Assembly: GCF_002929495.1 (NCBI RefSeq)
Contig: NZ_PJJJ01000036.1
Coordinates: 130,504 to 194,503, forward strand
Origin: Cryobacterium sp. Y82
GTDB lineage: Bacteria; Actinomycetota; Actinomycetes; Actinomycetales; Microbacteriaceae
Reading direction: 5' to 3'
DNA: 64,000 nt
Shown: positions 44,068-53,660 of the stretch, one piece after another
Numbering within the stretch: position 1 is the first letter of the stretch
Layout of the letters: each line of letters begins with the position of its first letter
Program-made: the position numbers and the translations under genes
Notes under the pieces: model-generated
What the model was told of the DNA's origin: nothing
What the model saw: the letters and a program-made list of their open reading frames with translations, nothing else
Database searches by the model: none

Positions 44068-45288
44068 ATGACGGACGCCCCCGCCACCGTCGAAGCACCG
44101 TGGCCGGTCGCCCTGCTCTCGGGCAAGATTCGCGGCTACATCGAACGTCTCGGCATGGTCTGGGTGGAAGGTGAGATCACCCAGTGGGGCGCCAGCGGCG
44201 GCAACGTCTACGGCAAGCTCAAGGACCTCTCCGAAGATGCCACGGTGAGTTTCACGATCTGGTCGTCGGTGCGCGCCAAGCTCACCGCCGACTTCAAAGC
44301 GGGTGACCGCGTCGTCGCGCTGGTCAAGCCCAACTTCTGGGTCAAGGGCGGCACGCTCACCATGCAGGCCTTCGAAATGCGCCACGTTGGACTCGGCGAC
44401 CTGCTGGAACGGCTGGAACGGCTGCGCAAGCAACTCGCGAGCGAGGGCCTGTTCGACGCCTCCCGCAAGAAGCGCCTGCCGTTTCTGCCGCACTGCATCG
44501 GCCTCGTCACCGGAAAAGATTCCGACGCCGAGAAAGACGTCATTCGGAACGCCCAGCTGCGCTGGCCGGCCGTCAACTTTCGGGTCGCTCACGCCGCCGT
44601 GCAGGGTGATCGTGCTGTCGGCGAGGTTACCAATGCCATCGCGCGTCTCGACGCTGATCCCGAGGTCGACGTGATCATCGTCGCCCGCGGCGGCGGCGAC
44701 TTTCAGAACCTGCTCACCTTTAGCGATGAAAGCCTGGTGCGCGCCGCAGCCGCCTGTCTGACGCCGCTGGTCAGCGCGATCGGGCATGAGGCCGACCGTC
44801 CGCTGCTCGACGAGGTGGCTGACCTGCGCGCGTCCACCCCGACCGATGCCGCCAAGCGCGTCGTTCCCGACGTCAGCGACGAACTAAACCGGGTGCAGCA
44901 GGCCCGGGCGCGTCTCAGCAGCCGGCTCACCGGCATCCTCTCGTCGGAAATCGATCGTATTTCGCAGTTGCGCAGCCGCCCGGTGCTCGTCGACCCACAA
45001 TGGATCATCGATTCCCGCAGCGAAGACCTCACCCGCTACGTAGCGCGTGGCGCCGAACTGACCGGGCGCATTCTCGAGCGCGCCGGGGCCGCCGTAGTGG
45101 AACTGCGCTCCCAGCTGCGTGCCCTCTCGCCCCAGGGCACACTCGACCGCGGTTACGCGATCGCCCAGCTGCCCGACGGCCGAGTGCTGCGCCGCGCCGA
45201 TGATTCCCCGGTCGGAACCGAGCTGTTGCTCACCCTGGCCAGCGGAACCGTCGCCGCCATCGCGGCTCCCGGCGCCGCGTCGAAATAA
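44068..45288 (+). CDS. xseA: Exodeoxyribonuclease VII large subunit
   Basis: 406 residues from ATG 44068, with CCAGGA upstream. An N-terminal OB-fold (VWVEGEITQWGASGGNVYGKLKD) is followed by the catalytic domain with GLVTGKDSDAEKDVIRNAQLRW, VIIVARGGGDFQNLLTFSDE and SAIGHEADRPLLDEVADLRASTPTDAA. With XseB it degrades single-stranded DNA. The earlier frame start at 43654 is antisense to ispH and rejected. xseB follows after 5 bp. Confidence 0.94.
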   Translation: MTDAPATVEAPWPVALLSGKIRGYIERLGMVWVEGEITQWGASGGNVYGKLKDLSEDATVSFTIWSSVRAKLTADFKAGDRVVALVKPNFWVKGGTLTMQAFEMRHVGLGDLLERLERLRKQLASEGLFDASRKKRLPFLPHCIGLVTGKDSDAEKDVIRNAQLRWPAVNFRVAHAAVQGDRAVGEVTNAIARLDADPEVDVIIVARGGGDFQNLLTFSDESLVRAAAACLTPLVSAIGHEADRPLLDEVADLRASTPTDAAKRVVPDVSDELNRVQQARARLSSRLTGILSSEIDRISQLRSRPVLVDPQWIIDSRSEDLTRYVARGAELTGRILERAGAAVVELRSQLRALSPQGTLDRGYAIAQLPDGRVLRRADDSPVGTELLLTLASGTVAAIAAPGAASK

Positions 45289-45293
45289 TTAGA

Positions 45294-45548
45294 ATGGATG
45301 CCATGACCTCGCCTGCCCCCGCCATCAGTGATCTCAGCTACGAACAGGCCCGCGACGAGCTCATTCGCGTGGTGAACGACCTCGAGCAGGGCTCGAGCAC
45401 CCTGGAGCAGTCCTTGGCGCTCTGGGAACGCGGCGAAGCCCTCGCCCGCCGCTGCGAAGAATGGCTGATCGGCGCCAAAGCCAGGCTCGACGCGGCCCGC
45501 ATCGCTGCCACAGCGCCCACCACCGAAGACGCCGCGCCCACCAGATGA
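45294..45548 (+). CDS. xseB: Exodeoxyribonuclease VII small subunit
   Basis: 84 residues with the XseB signature LSYEQARDELIRVVNDLEQGSSTLEQSLALWERGEALARRCEEWL, a helical hairpin. It binds XseA in multiple copies. The ATG at 45294 or 45303 is the start. Its stop overlaps the next gene's ATG (ATGA). Confidence 0.95.
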   Translation: MDAMTSPAPAISDLSYEQARDELIRVVNDLEQGSSTLEQSLALWERGEALARRCEEWLIGAKARLDAARIAATAPTTEDAAPTR

Positions 45549-46198
45549 GCCGCGCTCCCAAACCGCCGCGCGTCGTCGCCGAGCTCGGTCGGCCGGAAAC
45601 TCCGCAGGAGACCGCCGACCGGCTGGCCGAGAATTCGCGCAAGTACCGCTCGCACAAGACCGTGAACAATCTCGTGCTCTCGCTGCTCGTGACGGTGGGC
45701 GCCGTGCTTGTACTCGTGCTGCTGGTGCCGCGCAACGATAACCCGATCACTCGCGACGTCGACTACGCAAGCATTGCCGCCCAGGTGCAGCCGGTCGTTG
45801 ATCACCCCCTGGCCAGCCCCGACCTGCCGGACGGCTGGAACGCCAACGACGCTGAGTGGCAGGCCGGCACCAACGGTCAAGTCCCGTCCTGGTACATCGG
45901 ATTGATCACACCCGACAACCAGTTCATCGGTTTCAACCAGGCCTTCGACGCGAACCCCACCTGGCTCGCCCAGAAGCTGCCCGACTCCCCCGTCGTCGAC
46001 ACCGCCAGCATCGCGGGCGTCACCTGGGACGTCTACCGCAACAGTGCCCCCGTCGCCGATCGGGGCAATTTCGAGTACGCGCTTGTGACCACCGCCGGCT
46101 CGAGCACCTATCTGCTGATCGGTACGGCGCCCACCGGCGACTTCGAAACGCTCGCCACCGCGTTGGCTGCCAATGTGGCAGAGAATGGAGCCCCATGA
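45545..46198 (+). CDS. DUF4245 membrane-anchored protein
   Basis: 217 residues from ATG 45545, overlapping the xseB stop. A basic N-terminus, one membrane helix (~43-63), and an extracytoplasmic domain with ITRDVDYASIAAQVQPVVDHPLASPDLPDGWNANDAEWQ follow. Gene order xseA-xseB-DUF4245 is common in Actinobacteria. Function unknown. The stop overlaps the carbonic anhydrase ATG. Confidence 0.85.
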   Translation: MSRAPKPPRVVAELGRPETPQETADRLAENSRKYRSHKTVNNLVLSLLVTVGAVLVLVLLVPRNDNPITRDVDYASIAAQVQPVVDHPLASPDLPDGWNANDAEWQAGTNGQVPSWYIGLITPDNQFIGFNQAFDANPTWLAQKLPDSPVVDTASIAGVTWDVYRNSAPVADRGNFEYALVTTAGSSTYLLIGTAPTGDFETLATALAANVAENGAP

Positions 46199-46845
46199 AC
46201 CCCACACCGACTGCCACGCCGTCTCCGGCAGAAGCCTGGAACGAACTGCGCGAGGGCAACGTGCGCTTCGTCGCGGGCTCCCCGCGGCACCGCCAGGACG
46301 TCGACCGCCGGGCCGAACTGGTCGGCCAGCAAACCCCGCACGCGGCCCTGTTCGGCTGCAGCGACTCCCGACTCGCCGCAGAAATCATCTTCGACCAGGG
46401 CCTCGGCGACCTCTTCGTCGTGCGCAATGCCGGCCAGATCATCTCAGAGTCGGTACTCGGCTCCCTTGAATATGCCGTGGCCGTGCTGCACGTTCCGCTG
46501 ATCCTCGTGCTCGGCCACGACGAGTGCGGTGCGGTGCGCGCCGCCATCGATTCTCAGGCAGCGGATGCCCCGGCCCTGCCAGCACACATCACGCACGTTA
46601 TCGAAAAGATCGTTCCGGCGGTGCGTCGGGTGAGCGGGCAGCCGGCATCCGCTTTCGTCGACCCCACCCAGATCGATGCCGGCACCGTGGGCCGGGAACA
46701 TCTCAAAGACACTGTCACCGAGCTGCTCGAGCAGTCCGAGGTGATCAGCGCGGCCATCGCAGAAGGTACATTGGCTATCGTCGGCGCGAACTACGTTCTT
46801 CGCGAGGGACACGCCGACCCCAACATCGTGGTGGGCGTCATTTAG
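46195..46845 (+). CDS. Beta-class carbonic anhydrase
   Basis: 216 residues. Zinc-ligand motifs: [13 protein letters not shown] (Cys, with the Asp/Arg dyad) and [13 protein letters not shown] (His, Cys). [10 protein letters not shown] is also diagnostic. It interconverts CO2 and bicarbonate in the cytoplasm. ATG 46195 overlaps the DUF4245 stop. A fumarase gene follows after 68 bp. Confidence 0.94.
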   Translation: MNPTPTATPSPAEAWNELREGNVRFVAGSPRHRQDVDRRAELVGQQTPHAALFGCSDSRLAAEIIFDQGLGDLFVVRNAGQIISESVLGSLEYAVAVLHVPLILVLGHDECGAVRAAIDSQAADAPALPAHITHVIEKIVPAVRRVSGQPASAFVDPTQIDAGTVGREHLKDTVTELLEQSEVISAAIAEGTLAIVGANYVLREGHADPNIVVGVI

Positions 46846-46913
46846 ACCAGACCATCCGCGCACCCGTTGCGCACAGCACGACTCTCATACAGCACCGAAA
46901 GGGAATGCACACA

Positions 46914-48329
46914 GTGGTGGACACCTCCGCACAAACCGGCTACCGGATCGAACACGACACGATGGGTGAGGTCCGTGTTCCAACGGATGCTCTCTACGGT
47001 GCCCAAACCCAGCGCGCCGTCGAGAACTTTCCAATCTCCGGCTCCACGCTTGAGTCGGCGCAGATCGCGGCTCTCGCCCGCATCAAGAAGTCGGCGGCTC
47101 TCGCCAACGCGCAGCTCGGCGTGCTCGATGCGGACATCGCCGACGCCATCGCCTCGGCCGCTGACGAAGTCATCACCGGGCAGTTCGACAGCGAGTTTCC
47201 GATCGATGTGTACCAGACCGGCAGCGGCACCTCTTCGAACATGAACATGAACGAGGTCCTGGCGACCCTCGCGACCCGCGCCCTCGGCCGCTCGGTGCAC
47301 CCGAACGACCACGTCAACGCGAGCCAGTCCTCGAACGACGTGTTCCCGACTTCGGTGCACATCGCTGTCACCAGCGCCCTGATCGACGAGCTCATCCCCT
47401 CGCTCGACCACCTCGCCGTCTCGTTCGAGGCCAAGGCGGAACTCTGGAAAGAGGCCGTCAAGGCCGGCCGCACCCACCTGATGGATGCCACCCCCGTCAC
47501 CCTCGGCCAGGAGTTCGGCGGCTACGCCCGCCAGATGCGCCTCGGCATCGAGCGCATCCGCACCGCCCTCCCCCGCGTTGCCGAAGTTCCCCTCGGTGGC
47601 ACCGCGGTCGGCACCGGCATCAACACCCCCTACGGCTTTCCACAGCTCGTCATCGAATTGCTCGTGCAGGAAACCGAGCTGCCGATCACCGAAGCGCGCG
47701 ACCACTTCGAAGCGCAGGCCAACCGCGACGGTCTGGTCGACGCTTCCGGGGCCCTGCGCACCATTGCCGTCTCGCTGACCAAGATCTGCAACGACCTGCG
47801 CTGGATGGGATCCGGCCCCAACACCGGGTTCGGCGAGATCAGCATCCCCGACCTGCAGCCCGGGTCGTCGATCATGCCCGGCAAGGTCAACCCGGTCATT
47901 CCGGAAGCCGTGCTCATGGTCTGCTCGCGCGTCATCGGCAACGATGCCACCATCGCCTGGTCGGGTGCCTCGGGCTCGTTCGAGCTCAACGTTAGTATCC
48001 CGGTCATGGGAACCGCCCTACTCGAGTCGATCCGGCTGCTGACCAACGCAACCCGCGTCCTCGCCGACAAGACCGTCGACGGTCTCGAAGCCAACCTCGA
48101 GCATGCTCGGGCCCTGGCCGAGAAGTCGCCGTCGATCGTCACCCCGCTTAACCGTGTCATCGGCTATGAAGCCGCTGCCAAGGTTGCCAAGAAGGCCGTC
48201 GCCGAGGGCCTCACCGTGCGTGAGTCCGTTATCGCCCTCGGCCACGTCGAACGTGGCGACCTCACGCTCGCCGAACTCGACACGGCCCTCGACGTGCTGA
48301 GTATGACGCGCCCCCCGCAGAAGAAGTAG
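46914..48329 (+). CDS. fumC: Class II fumarate hydratase
   Basis: 471 residues from GTG 46914. AAAGGGA ends ten bases before it, a better spacing than for ATG 46905. The family motif [15 protein letters not shown] is present, with [30 protein letters not shown] and [17 protein letters not shown] text. It interconverts fumarate and malate in the TCA cycle. The longer frame to 46524 is antisense-like and rejected. A strong terminator follows. Confidence 0.95.
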   Translation: MVDTSAQTGYRIEHDTMGEVRVPTDALYGAQTQRAVENFPISGSTLESAQIAALARIKKSAALANAQLGVLDADIADAIASAADEVITGQFDSEFPIDVYQTGSGTSSNMNMNEVLATLATRALGRSVHPNDHVNASQSSNDVFPTSVHIAVTSALIDELIPSLDHLAVSFEAKAELWKEAVKAGRTHLMDATPVTLGQEFGGYARQMRLGIERIRTALPRVAEVPLGGTAVGTGINTPYGFPQLVIELLVQETELPITEARDHFEAQANRDGLVDASGALRTIAVSLTKICNDLRWMGSGPNTGFGEISIPDLQPGSSIMPGKVNPVIPEAVLMVCSRVIGNDATIAWSGASGSFELNVSIPVMGTALLESIRLLTNATRVLADKTVDGLEANLEHARALAEKSPSIVTPLNRVIGYEAAAKVAKKAVAEGLTVRESVIALGHVERGDLTLAELDTALDVLSMTRPPQKK

Positions 48330-48343
48330 CAGCTCCACCCACA

Positions 48344-48386
48344 GCGAGTGTTGCCGATGCGCCCGGGCGCTATCGGCAACACTCGC
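48344..48386 (+). terminator. Terminator after fumC
   Basis: GCGAGTGTTGCCGAT (48344-48358) and ATCGGCAACACTCGC (48372-48386) pair perfectly (15 bp). It lies 15 bp past the fumC stop. Confidence 0.85.
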
Positions 48387-48741
48387 CGGCGTTAACCAGT
48401 CGACCTGAGTGCGGTGGCGGGTTGCCTCGGCGGGGATTGCTTGGCACCGAGCCCGACGATTCCCGAGGATGTATCTTCGAGCACGATCCAATACTCTGTG
48501 CCATCTGCTCATGGCTCTCTCGACCGAGTAAGCCCCACGTGGCTACGACGGCAACAGAATCGTTGGCCGCGCACTCATCCAAGCGATGTTGCGCGCTGCT
48601 CACTCAAAATGTATCCGTTCCGTGTCCGCGGGGTGCTCCACAACACCAGTGGATATTTCGAGTCCCTCAGCGCCTACCGCTTCCGGGGATGTCGCGCGGT
48701 AACGTTTGGGAGGCTGCGATGGTGCCCGAAGGAGTGAATCA
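48387..48741. other. Intergenic DNA, no gene recognised
   Basis: Open frames on both strands have unusual, Cys/Arg/Pro-rich compositions and no motif. This may be eroded accessory DNA next to the epimerase remnant. Confidence 0.4.
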
Positions 48742-48963
48742 GTGCGAGCGGTGATTTTGTGCGGAACAGGAGCCATCGGAGGAGCGACGGCGGATCCGCA
48801 GCGGGGACGGCACCCCTGGCTCACGGCTCTTCCAATCGTGCTCGACACAACTGCAGCTACTCAGCTGGGTTACGTGCCCGTGGCGACCGGAATCGACCTG
48901 CTCGCGGATGAAATCGATTGGGTGGCCGCGCAGCACGTTGCCCCGTCGTCAAGGTTTTTCTGA
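48742..48963 (+). pseudogene. Epimerase/dehydratase remnant with large internal deletion
   Basis: GTG 48742 with GAAGGAG upstream gives VRAVILCGTGAIGGATA, the NAD-binding start of an epimerase (GxGxxG-like). After only ~20 residues it joins RHPWLTALPIVLDTTAATQLGYVPV and ADEIDWVA, the typical C-terminus of actinobacterial NAD-dependent epimerase/dehydratases. More than 200 residues are missing, so it cannot be an active enzyme. The junction is in frame, and start and ribosome site are intact, so a 73-residue product may still be made. Confidence 0.75.
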
Positions 48964-49079
48964 CAAGTCCACGCTGCGGCCCACTCCAGGCCCGCTTGAA
49001 CCAATGGGCCAGGCGAGCGGATGTCCTGTTGCCTCGAGGTCACCAGCGGCGACGACGCGACCACCGCTCCCCTGCCGAG

Positions 49080-50435
49080 CTACATAACCTCGTTGCCCTC
49101 CAGCATCTCCGTCACCAGCGCCGCGATCGCGCTGCGCTCCGACCGGGTCAGGGTCATGTGCGCGAACAGCGGATGCCCCTTCAGCGTTTCGATCACGCTG
49201 GCCACGCCGTCGAAGCGGCCGACCCGCAGATTGTCGCGCTGGGCGACGTCGTGGGTAAGCACCACGCGCGAGTTCTGACCGATGCGGCTCAGCACGGTCA
49301 GCAGTACGTTGCGCTCGAGTGACTGCGCCTCATCGACGATGACGAAGGCGTCGTGCAGGGACCGGCCACGAATGTGAGTGAGCGGGAGAACCTCGAGGAT
49401 GCCGCGCTCCATCACCTCCTCGACCACATTCTCCGACACGATCGCGCCGAGGGTATCGAAGACCGCCTGCGCCCACGGCCCCATTTTCTCGCCCTGGTCG
49501 CCGGGCAGAAAGCCAAGGTCCTGGCCGCCGACCGCGTAGAGGGGACGGAAGACCATGATCTTGCGATACTGCTGCCGTTCCAGCACGGCCTCCAAACCGG
49601 CGCAGAGGGCGAGCGCCGACTTTCCGGTTCCGGCCCGACCACCGAGCGACAGGATACCGATCTCCGGATCGAGCAGCAGGTCAATTGCGAGGCGTTGCTC
49701 GGCCGACCGACCGTGCAGGCCGAAGACGTCGCGGTCGCCGCGCACGAGCTTGAGCGTGCCCCGGCTGGTCACCCGGCCGAGGGCCGACCCGCGGTCGGAG
49801 TGGATGACCAGGCCGGTGTTGATCGGCATATCCTGCACCGCGCGCGAGTCGAGCATCTCCTTGTCGTAGAGCACGCTCATCTGCTCGGCGCTGAGGGTGA
49901 TCTCGTCCATGCCGGTCCAGCCGGAATCGACGGCGAGTTCGTGCCGGTATTCATCGGCAGCGAGGCCGAGAGACGCGGCTTTCACCCGTAGTGGCAGGTC
50001 CTTGGAAACCACGGTCACGGTCATTCCGTCGTTGGCCAGGTTGAGAGCTACAGCGAGAATGCGAGAATCGTTGTCGCCCAATTGCAAGCCAGACGGTAGC
50101 ACCGACATATTGGAGTGGTTCAGTTCTACGCGCAGGCTGCCGCCCTCGCCGACGGGAATCGGAAAGTCGAGGCGTTCATGCTTGAGCCGCAGTTCATCAA
50201 GATTGCGCAACGCCTGCCGTGCAAAATACCCGATCTCCGGGTCATTGCGCTTGGACTCGAGTTCGCTGATCACCACTACGGGCAACACGACCGCGTGCTC
50301 GGCAAAGCGGAAAATCGCTTTCGGATCTGACAGAAGCACCGAGGTGTCCAACACGTAGGTGCGCTCGGTTTGCGAAGCGGATGACCCCACCCGGTCAGTC
50401 GCATGTAGGTCGGTTCGATTAGCGGTCACAGCCAC
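49080..50435 (-). CDS. phoH2: PIN-PhoH ribonuclease/helicase (PhoH2 type)
   Basis: 451 residues. An N-terminal PIN domain ([18 protein letters not shown] ... [28 protein letters not shown]) is followed by a PhoH ATPase with Walker [22 protein letters not shown] and Walker [17 protein letters not shown]. PhoH2 proteins unwind and cut RNA in an ATP-dependent way. In other Actinobacteria the gene is sometimes preceded by a small phoAT antitoxin-like ORF; I do not see one here. A TATAAG -10-like element lies at 50513-50508. Confidence 0.92.
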   Translation of the reverse strand: MAVTANRTDLHATDRVGSSASQTERTYVLDTSVLLSDPKAIFRFAEHAVVLPVVVISELESKRNDPEIGYFARQALRNLDELRLKHERLDFPIPVGEGGSLRVELNHSNMSVLPSGLQLGDNDSRILAVALNLANDGMTVTVVSKDLPLRVKAASLGLAADEYRHELAVDSGWTGMDEITLSAEQMSVLYDKEMLDSRAVQDMPINTGLVIHSDRGSALGRVTSRGTLKLVRGDRDVFGLHGRSAEQRLAIDLLLDPEIGILSLGGRAGTGKSALALCAGLEAVLERQQYRKIMVFRPLYAVGGQDLGFLPGDQGEKMGPWAQAVFDTLGAIVSENVVEEVMERGILEVLPLTHIRGRSLHDAFVIVDEAQSLERNVLLTVLSRIGQNSRVVLTHDVAQRDNLRVGRFDGVASVIETLKGHPLFAHMTLTRSERSAIAALVTEMLEGNEVM

Positions 50436-50520
50436 TCCTACCCTGCGTCACACGGACGCGGATCACTTTGGCGAGCTGGCCATCAAGCAATTCTCGAGCC
50501 GTACTTATATGGCCGTCTCG

Positions 50521-50539
50521 ATCAGGTGCCGTACCTGAT
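50521..50539. promoter_or_regulatory. Inverted repeat upstream of phoH2
   Basis: ATCAGGT-gccgt-ACCTGAT, a perfect 7-bp inverted repeat about 15 bp upstream of the TATAAG element of phoH2. It could be an operator at the -35 region. Nothing else is known. Confidence 0.4.
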
Positions 50540-50646
50540 GAAAGCGACGCTACGACTTACCGGGGCAAAAAGAAACCCGACACGCCCACGAAAATCTGGC
50601 GTTCACCTGACGTTGAGGCAAACGGTCGGTCTGTACCGCAGGAATG

Positions 50647-51789
50647 TTAGTACGTGGCGGTGAGGGCGTAAGCGGTGAGGGCCCCCCTCAGCATGGTGAC
50701 CGTGTCAGGGGCGAGGGCCGCGTGAACGCTCAGCCGCACGGTGGTGCCGCGCGTGGTGGCGGTAATGCCGTGGTTGTGCAGGCTCGCCACGAGTGTGGTG
50801 AGCAGTTCCGCCGGCGGTTCGAGTACGACGATGCCCGCGCGCTCCCGGACATCGCGGGGCGAGACGAGGTCGATGACGAATTCGTCGACGAGTTCAATTA
50901 TTTGAGAGACGTTGTCATCAATGGCTGCCTGGATGACGTCGACGCCGACATCAGCGACCTGTTCCAACGCCGCCGCAAACCGCGCCTGCGCGATGGCGTC
51001 ACCGTTGGTTACCCGAAATGCCCTGGCGCTGTGGCTGGGCGGGGTGACCTCGTCCCACGGTTCGGCGGTGTCGGTTCCGACATAGCCGGAATAAACCGGC
51101 ACGAGGCGGTCGAGGGCCCGCTCACTAAGGGCCAGAAAACCGGTGCCCCAACCGGCCCGCGTCCATTTCTGGCCACCGGAAGCGACGACATCCGCTGCCT
51201 CAAAGGCTGTGTCAACGACACCGAAGCCCTGGATCGCATCAACAATGAGCAGGCGATCGCCGATGACCTGGCGGATACCGTCAAGGTCAGCGCGATAGCC
51301 CGTGCGGGAATCGACGAGACACACCGCGACAGCCGCGACGGCCGGGGTGAGCTGGTCACGGATTTGGCCGGGTGTGACGCGACCTCGTTCGGTCTCCAAC
51401 CACAGCGGGGTGACCACGTGCAGGGTTTCAGCAGCGCGCACCGCCGCAAACGGCACGCTGGGAAAGTCGCCAGCCGACAGCAGCACGGAACCGGTCAGAC
51501 CGAACATGGTCTGCATCAGGCCCGAGCTGGTGTTGGGCTGAAGCACAATCTGGTCTGGGGTGAAACCGGTGAGAGCGGATACCGCGGTGCGGGCACGCAA
51601 ATCCTGCTCAGCCAGGTGGTCGAGGCTGCCGAACCGGGCACGGGACAGGACCTCGTTCTGGCCGAGGGTCTCCGCCATGACGACCTCAGAGAGCGGGCCG
51701 ACCCGACCGAAGTCGAGGTAACCGGGCTCGTTGCGAAAGCCATCGGTGAAGTTCTGGAGCGAAGTCATGCGGGTCCAATCGGTTGTCAA
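50647..51789 (-). CDS. Class V aminotransferase-fold PLP enzyme
   Basis: 380 residues of the class V fold (NifS/kynureninase-like). Motifs: PNTSSGLMQTMFGL, VDAIQGFGVVDTAFEAADVVASGGQKWTRAGWGTGFLAL with Lys as the PLP lysine and Asp for the ring nitrogen. A catalytic Cys of cysteine desulfurases is not evident, so the substrate is open. TTG 51789 follows AGGGGGA; ATG 51768 (MTSLQNF) is an alternative. Confidence 0.82.
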   Translation of the reverse strand: MTTDWTRMTSLQNFTDGFRNEPGYLDFGRVGPLSEVVMAETLGQNEVLSRARFGSLDHLAEQDLRARTAVSALTGFTPDQIVLQPNTSSGLMQTMFGLTGSVLLSAGDFPSVPFAAVRAAETLHVVTPLWLETERGRVTPGQIRDQLTPAVAAVAVCLVDSRTGYRADLDGIRQVIGDRLLIVDAIQGFGVVDTAFEAADVVASGGQKWTRAGWGTGFLALSERALDRLVPVYSGYVGTDTAEPWDEVTPPSHSARAFRVTNGDAIAQARFAAALEQVADVGVDVIQAAIDDNVSQIIELVDEFVIDLVSPRDVRERAGIVVLEPPAELLTTLVASLHNHGITATTRGTTVRLSVHAALAPDTVTMLRGALTAYALTATY

Positions 51790-51828
51790 ACAAATATTCC
51801 CCCTACTGATCTCACCCCATGACCTCGA

Positions 51829-52614
51829 CTAGCCGCCGAACCGCCGCTGGCGTCGGGAAAAATCGCGGAGGGCGCGCAGAAAATCGATCTGACGCAGGTC
51901 GGGTCCGAGAGCTTCGACGAAGTAGAACTCACTGTGCGCGCTTTGCCACAGCATGAAGTCGCTTAGCCGCTGCTCGCCCGAGGTGCGGATAACGAGGTCG
52001 GGGTCGGGCTGACCACCGGTGTAGAGGTGCTGGCCGATCAGCTCTGGCGTGAGGGTCTCCGCGAGGTCCTCCAGCGTGCCGCCGTGCGCGTGGTGGGTGG
52101 CGACGATGCTGCGCATGGCGTCGGTGATCTCCGTGCGCCCGCCATAGCCGACCGCGAGATTCACGTGTAGCCCTTTGTAGTCGCTGGTGCGGGCATCCGC
52201 CGCATCGAGCGCTGCGACAAGCGGAAGAGGCAGGCCGGCCTTGGACCCCATTTGCTGCACCCGCCAATTGCGATAGTGCGAGAGCTCTTCGGCCAGGTCC
52301 GCGATGATCTCGATCAGATCGGCGAGTTCATCAGCGGGCCGCTGGGTGAGGTTATCGGAGGAGAGCAGGTACAGGGTGACGACCGAAATTTTGAGGTCGT
52401 CGCACCATTCCAAAAATTCGCGCATCTTTGCGGCCCCGGCTCGGTGCCCGTGCGCAGCCGTCTGAAACCCCAGTTGCCTGGCCCAGCGCCTGTTACCGTC
52501 GATGATCATGGCGACGTGATGGGGCAGGTGCTCCGGCGTGAGTCCGCGCCTCAGTCGGCGCTGATACAGCCTGTAGAGGAGGCCGCGCGCTGAGGGGACT
52601 TGGGGTTTCTGCAC
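51829..52614 (-). CDS. uppS: Isoprenyl (undecaprenyl) diphosphate synthase
   Basis: 261 residues of the cis-prenyltransferase family: HVAMIIDGNRRWARQLG (catalytic Asp and pyrophosphate site), YLLSSDNLTQRPADEL, VNLAVGYGGRTEI and DLVIRTSGEQRLSDFMLWQSAHSEFYF. It lengthens farnesyl- or geranyl-PP with IPP to the cell-wall carrier lipid precursor. Start GTG 52614 without a clear ribosome site; divergent from the HlyIII gene. Confidence 0.94.
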   Translation of the reverse strand: MQKPQVPSARGLLYRLYQRRLRRGLTPEHLPHHVAMIIDGNRRWARQLGFQTAAHGHRAGAAKMREFLEWCDDLKISVVTLYLLSSDNLTQRPADELADLIEIIADLAEELSHYRNWRVQQMGSKAGLPLPLVAALDAADARTSDYKGLHVNLAVGYGGRTEITDAMRSIVATHHAHGGTLEDLAETLTPELIGQHLYTGGQPDPDLVIRTSGEQRLSDFMLWQSAHSEFYFVEALGPDLRQIDFLRALRDFSRRQRRFGG

Positions 52615-52683
52615 ACAGTTACGCTAGTCCACTCCGTCGAGCGTTCGCGGCACGCCGGCCGCGCTCTGTCGTATCCTTACAGC

Positions 52684-53385
52684 ATGGCCACCGAGCACGA
52701 TATCCCCAATCTGCCACTGATCGAGGCGGCTGACGACCATCCGGAGGACGTCAAACCGACCTGGCGCGGCTGGATTCACGCCGGAACTTTTCCGGTGACA
52801 ATCGTGGCCGGCATCGTGCTGCTCGTGCTCGCCGAGGGGTCAGCTGCCAAGATCAGCTCTGCGGTGTTCGTGCTCAGCTCGATGCTGCTGTTTGGCAATT
52901 CGGCGCTGTATCACCGCTTCAACTGGCAGCCGCGCACCCGCATCCTGCTCAAGCGCATCGATCACGCCAACATCTTCCTGCTGATCGCCGGGTCATACAC
53001 GCCGATCACCGTGCTCGCGCTGCCGCCGGAAAAAGCGACGCTCCTGCTCTGGCTGGTCTGGGGCGGCGCCGGGCTTGGCATCATCTTTCGCGTGTTCTGG
53101 ATCCACGCTCCGCGCTGGCTGTACGTGCCGCTTTACCTGGTGCTCGGCTACGGCGCGCTGTTGTTCATCGTGGACTTCTTTCAGGCCAACGCCCCCATGA
53201 TGACGCTCATTCTGATCGGCGGACTCTGCTACACGGTCGGCGCGATCGTCTACGGGCTGAAGAAGCCCAACCCGGTGCCGGGCGTGTTCGGTTTCCACGA
53301 GATTTTCCACACCCTGACGGTCGTGGCGTTCCTGTGTCATTTTGCGGCGATACTGCTGATCGCCACGCATCCGCTCTACCCGTAG
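52684..53385 (+). CDS. Hemolysin III (HlyIII/TrhA, PAQR-like) membrane protein
   Basis: 233 residues from ATG 52684 with seven hydrophobic segments. HlyIII/PAQR motifs: SALYHRFNWQPRTRILLKRIDHANIFLLIAGSYTPI and GFHEIFHTLTVVAFLCHFAAIL, with the His/Asp metal-binding set (Asp in RIDHA, His in HEIFH and CHF). TATCCT at 52672-52677 is just 6 bp before the ATG, so the transcript is probably leaderless. The family affects membrane energy homeostasis; the name hemolysin is historical. Confidence 0.9.
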   Translation: MATEHDIPNLPLIEAADDHPEDVKPTWRGWIHAGTFPVTIVAGIVLLVLAEGSAAKISSAVFVLSSMLLFGNSALYHRFNWQPRTRILLKRIDHANIFLLIAGSYTPITVLALPPEKATLLLWLVWGGAGLGIIFRVFWIHAPRWLYVPLYLVLGYGALLFIVDFFQANAPMMTLILIGGLCYTVGAIVYGLKKPNPVPGVFGFHEIFHTLTVVAFLCHFAAILLIATHPLYP

Positions 53386-53399
53386 CGGGCGGCGCGCGA

Positions 53400-53660
53400 C
53401 TACTCGGGCTTGTCGTCTTTCGGTGCGTTCGGGTCGGCGTCGCGCGCCGCCAGTTCGGCGTCGAGTCGTTCCTTGATCTCCGCACGGTAGGTGGTGCGAC
53501 GGATGCGCCGAACCACGTCGAGGCACAGCAGCACGGTCGCCACCGCGACAAAGAAGATAGCCAAAAACCCGACGACACCCGGGGTGACCGTGTTCGGGTC
53601 GAAGTCGGGGTCCGGCGTCGGGGTGACGGCAAGCACGACGGAGATCAAGGGGGTCATCAT
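53400..53660 (-). CDS. Small single-helix membrane protein, mca-linked
   Basis: 86 residues: a short hydrophobic N-terminus (LISVVLAVTP), a TPDPDFDPNTVTPG spacer, one strong membrane helix (~28-50) and a charged tail (RRIRRTTYRAEIKERLDAELAARDADP). This pattern follows mca in many Actinobacteria. Its ATG overlaps the mca stop. Function unknown. Confidence 0.8.
   Translation of the reverse strand: MMTPLISVVLAVTPTPDPDFDPNTVTPGVVGFLAIFFVAVATVLLCLDVVRRIRRTTYRAEIKERLDAELAARDADPNAPKDDKPE

Noticed and set aside
46524..46913. Upstream extension of the fumC frame
   Set aside because: It overlaps the carbonic anhydrase gene in another frame and is Arg/His-rich.
48422..48754. 110-residue open frame after fumC
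   Set aside because: Cys/Pro/Arg-rich, no motif, overlaps the better supported epimerase remnant start.
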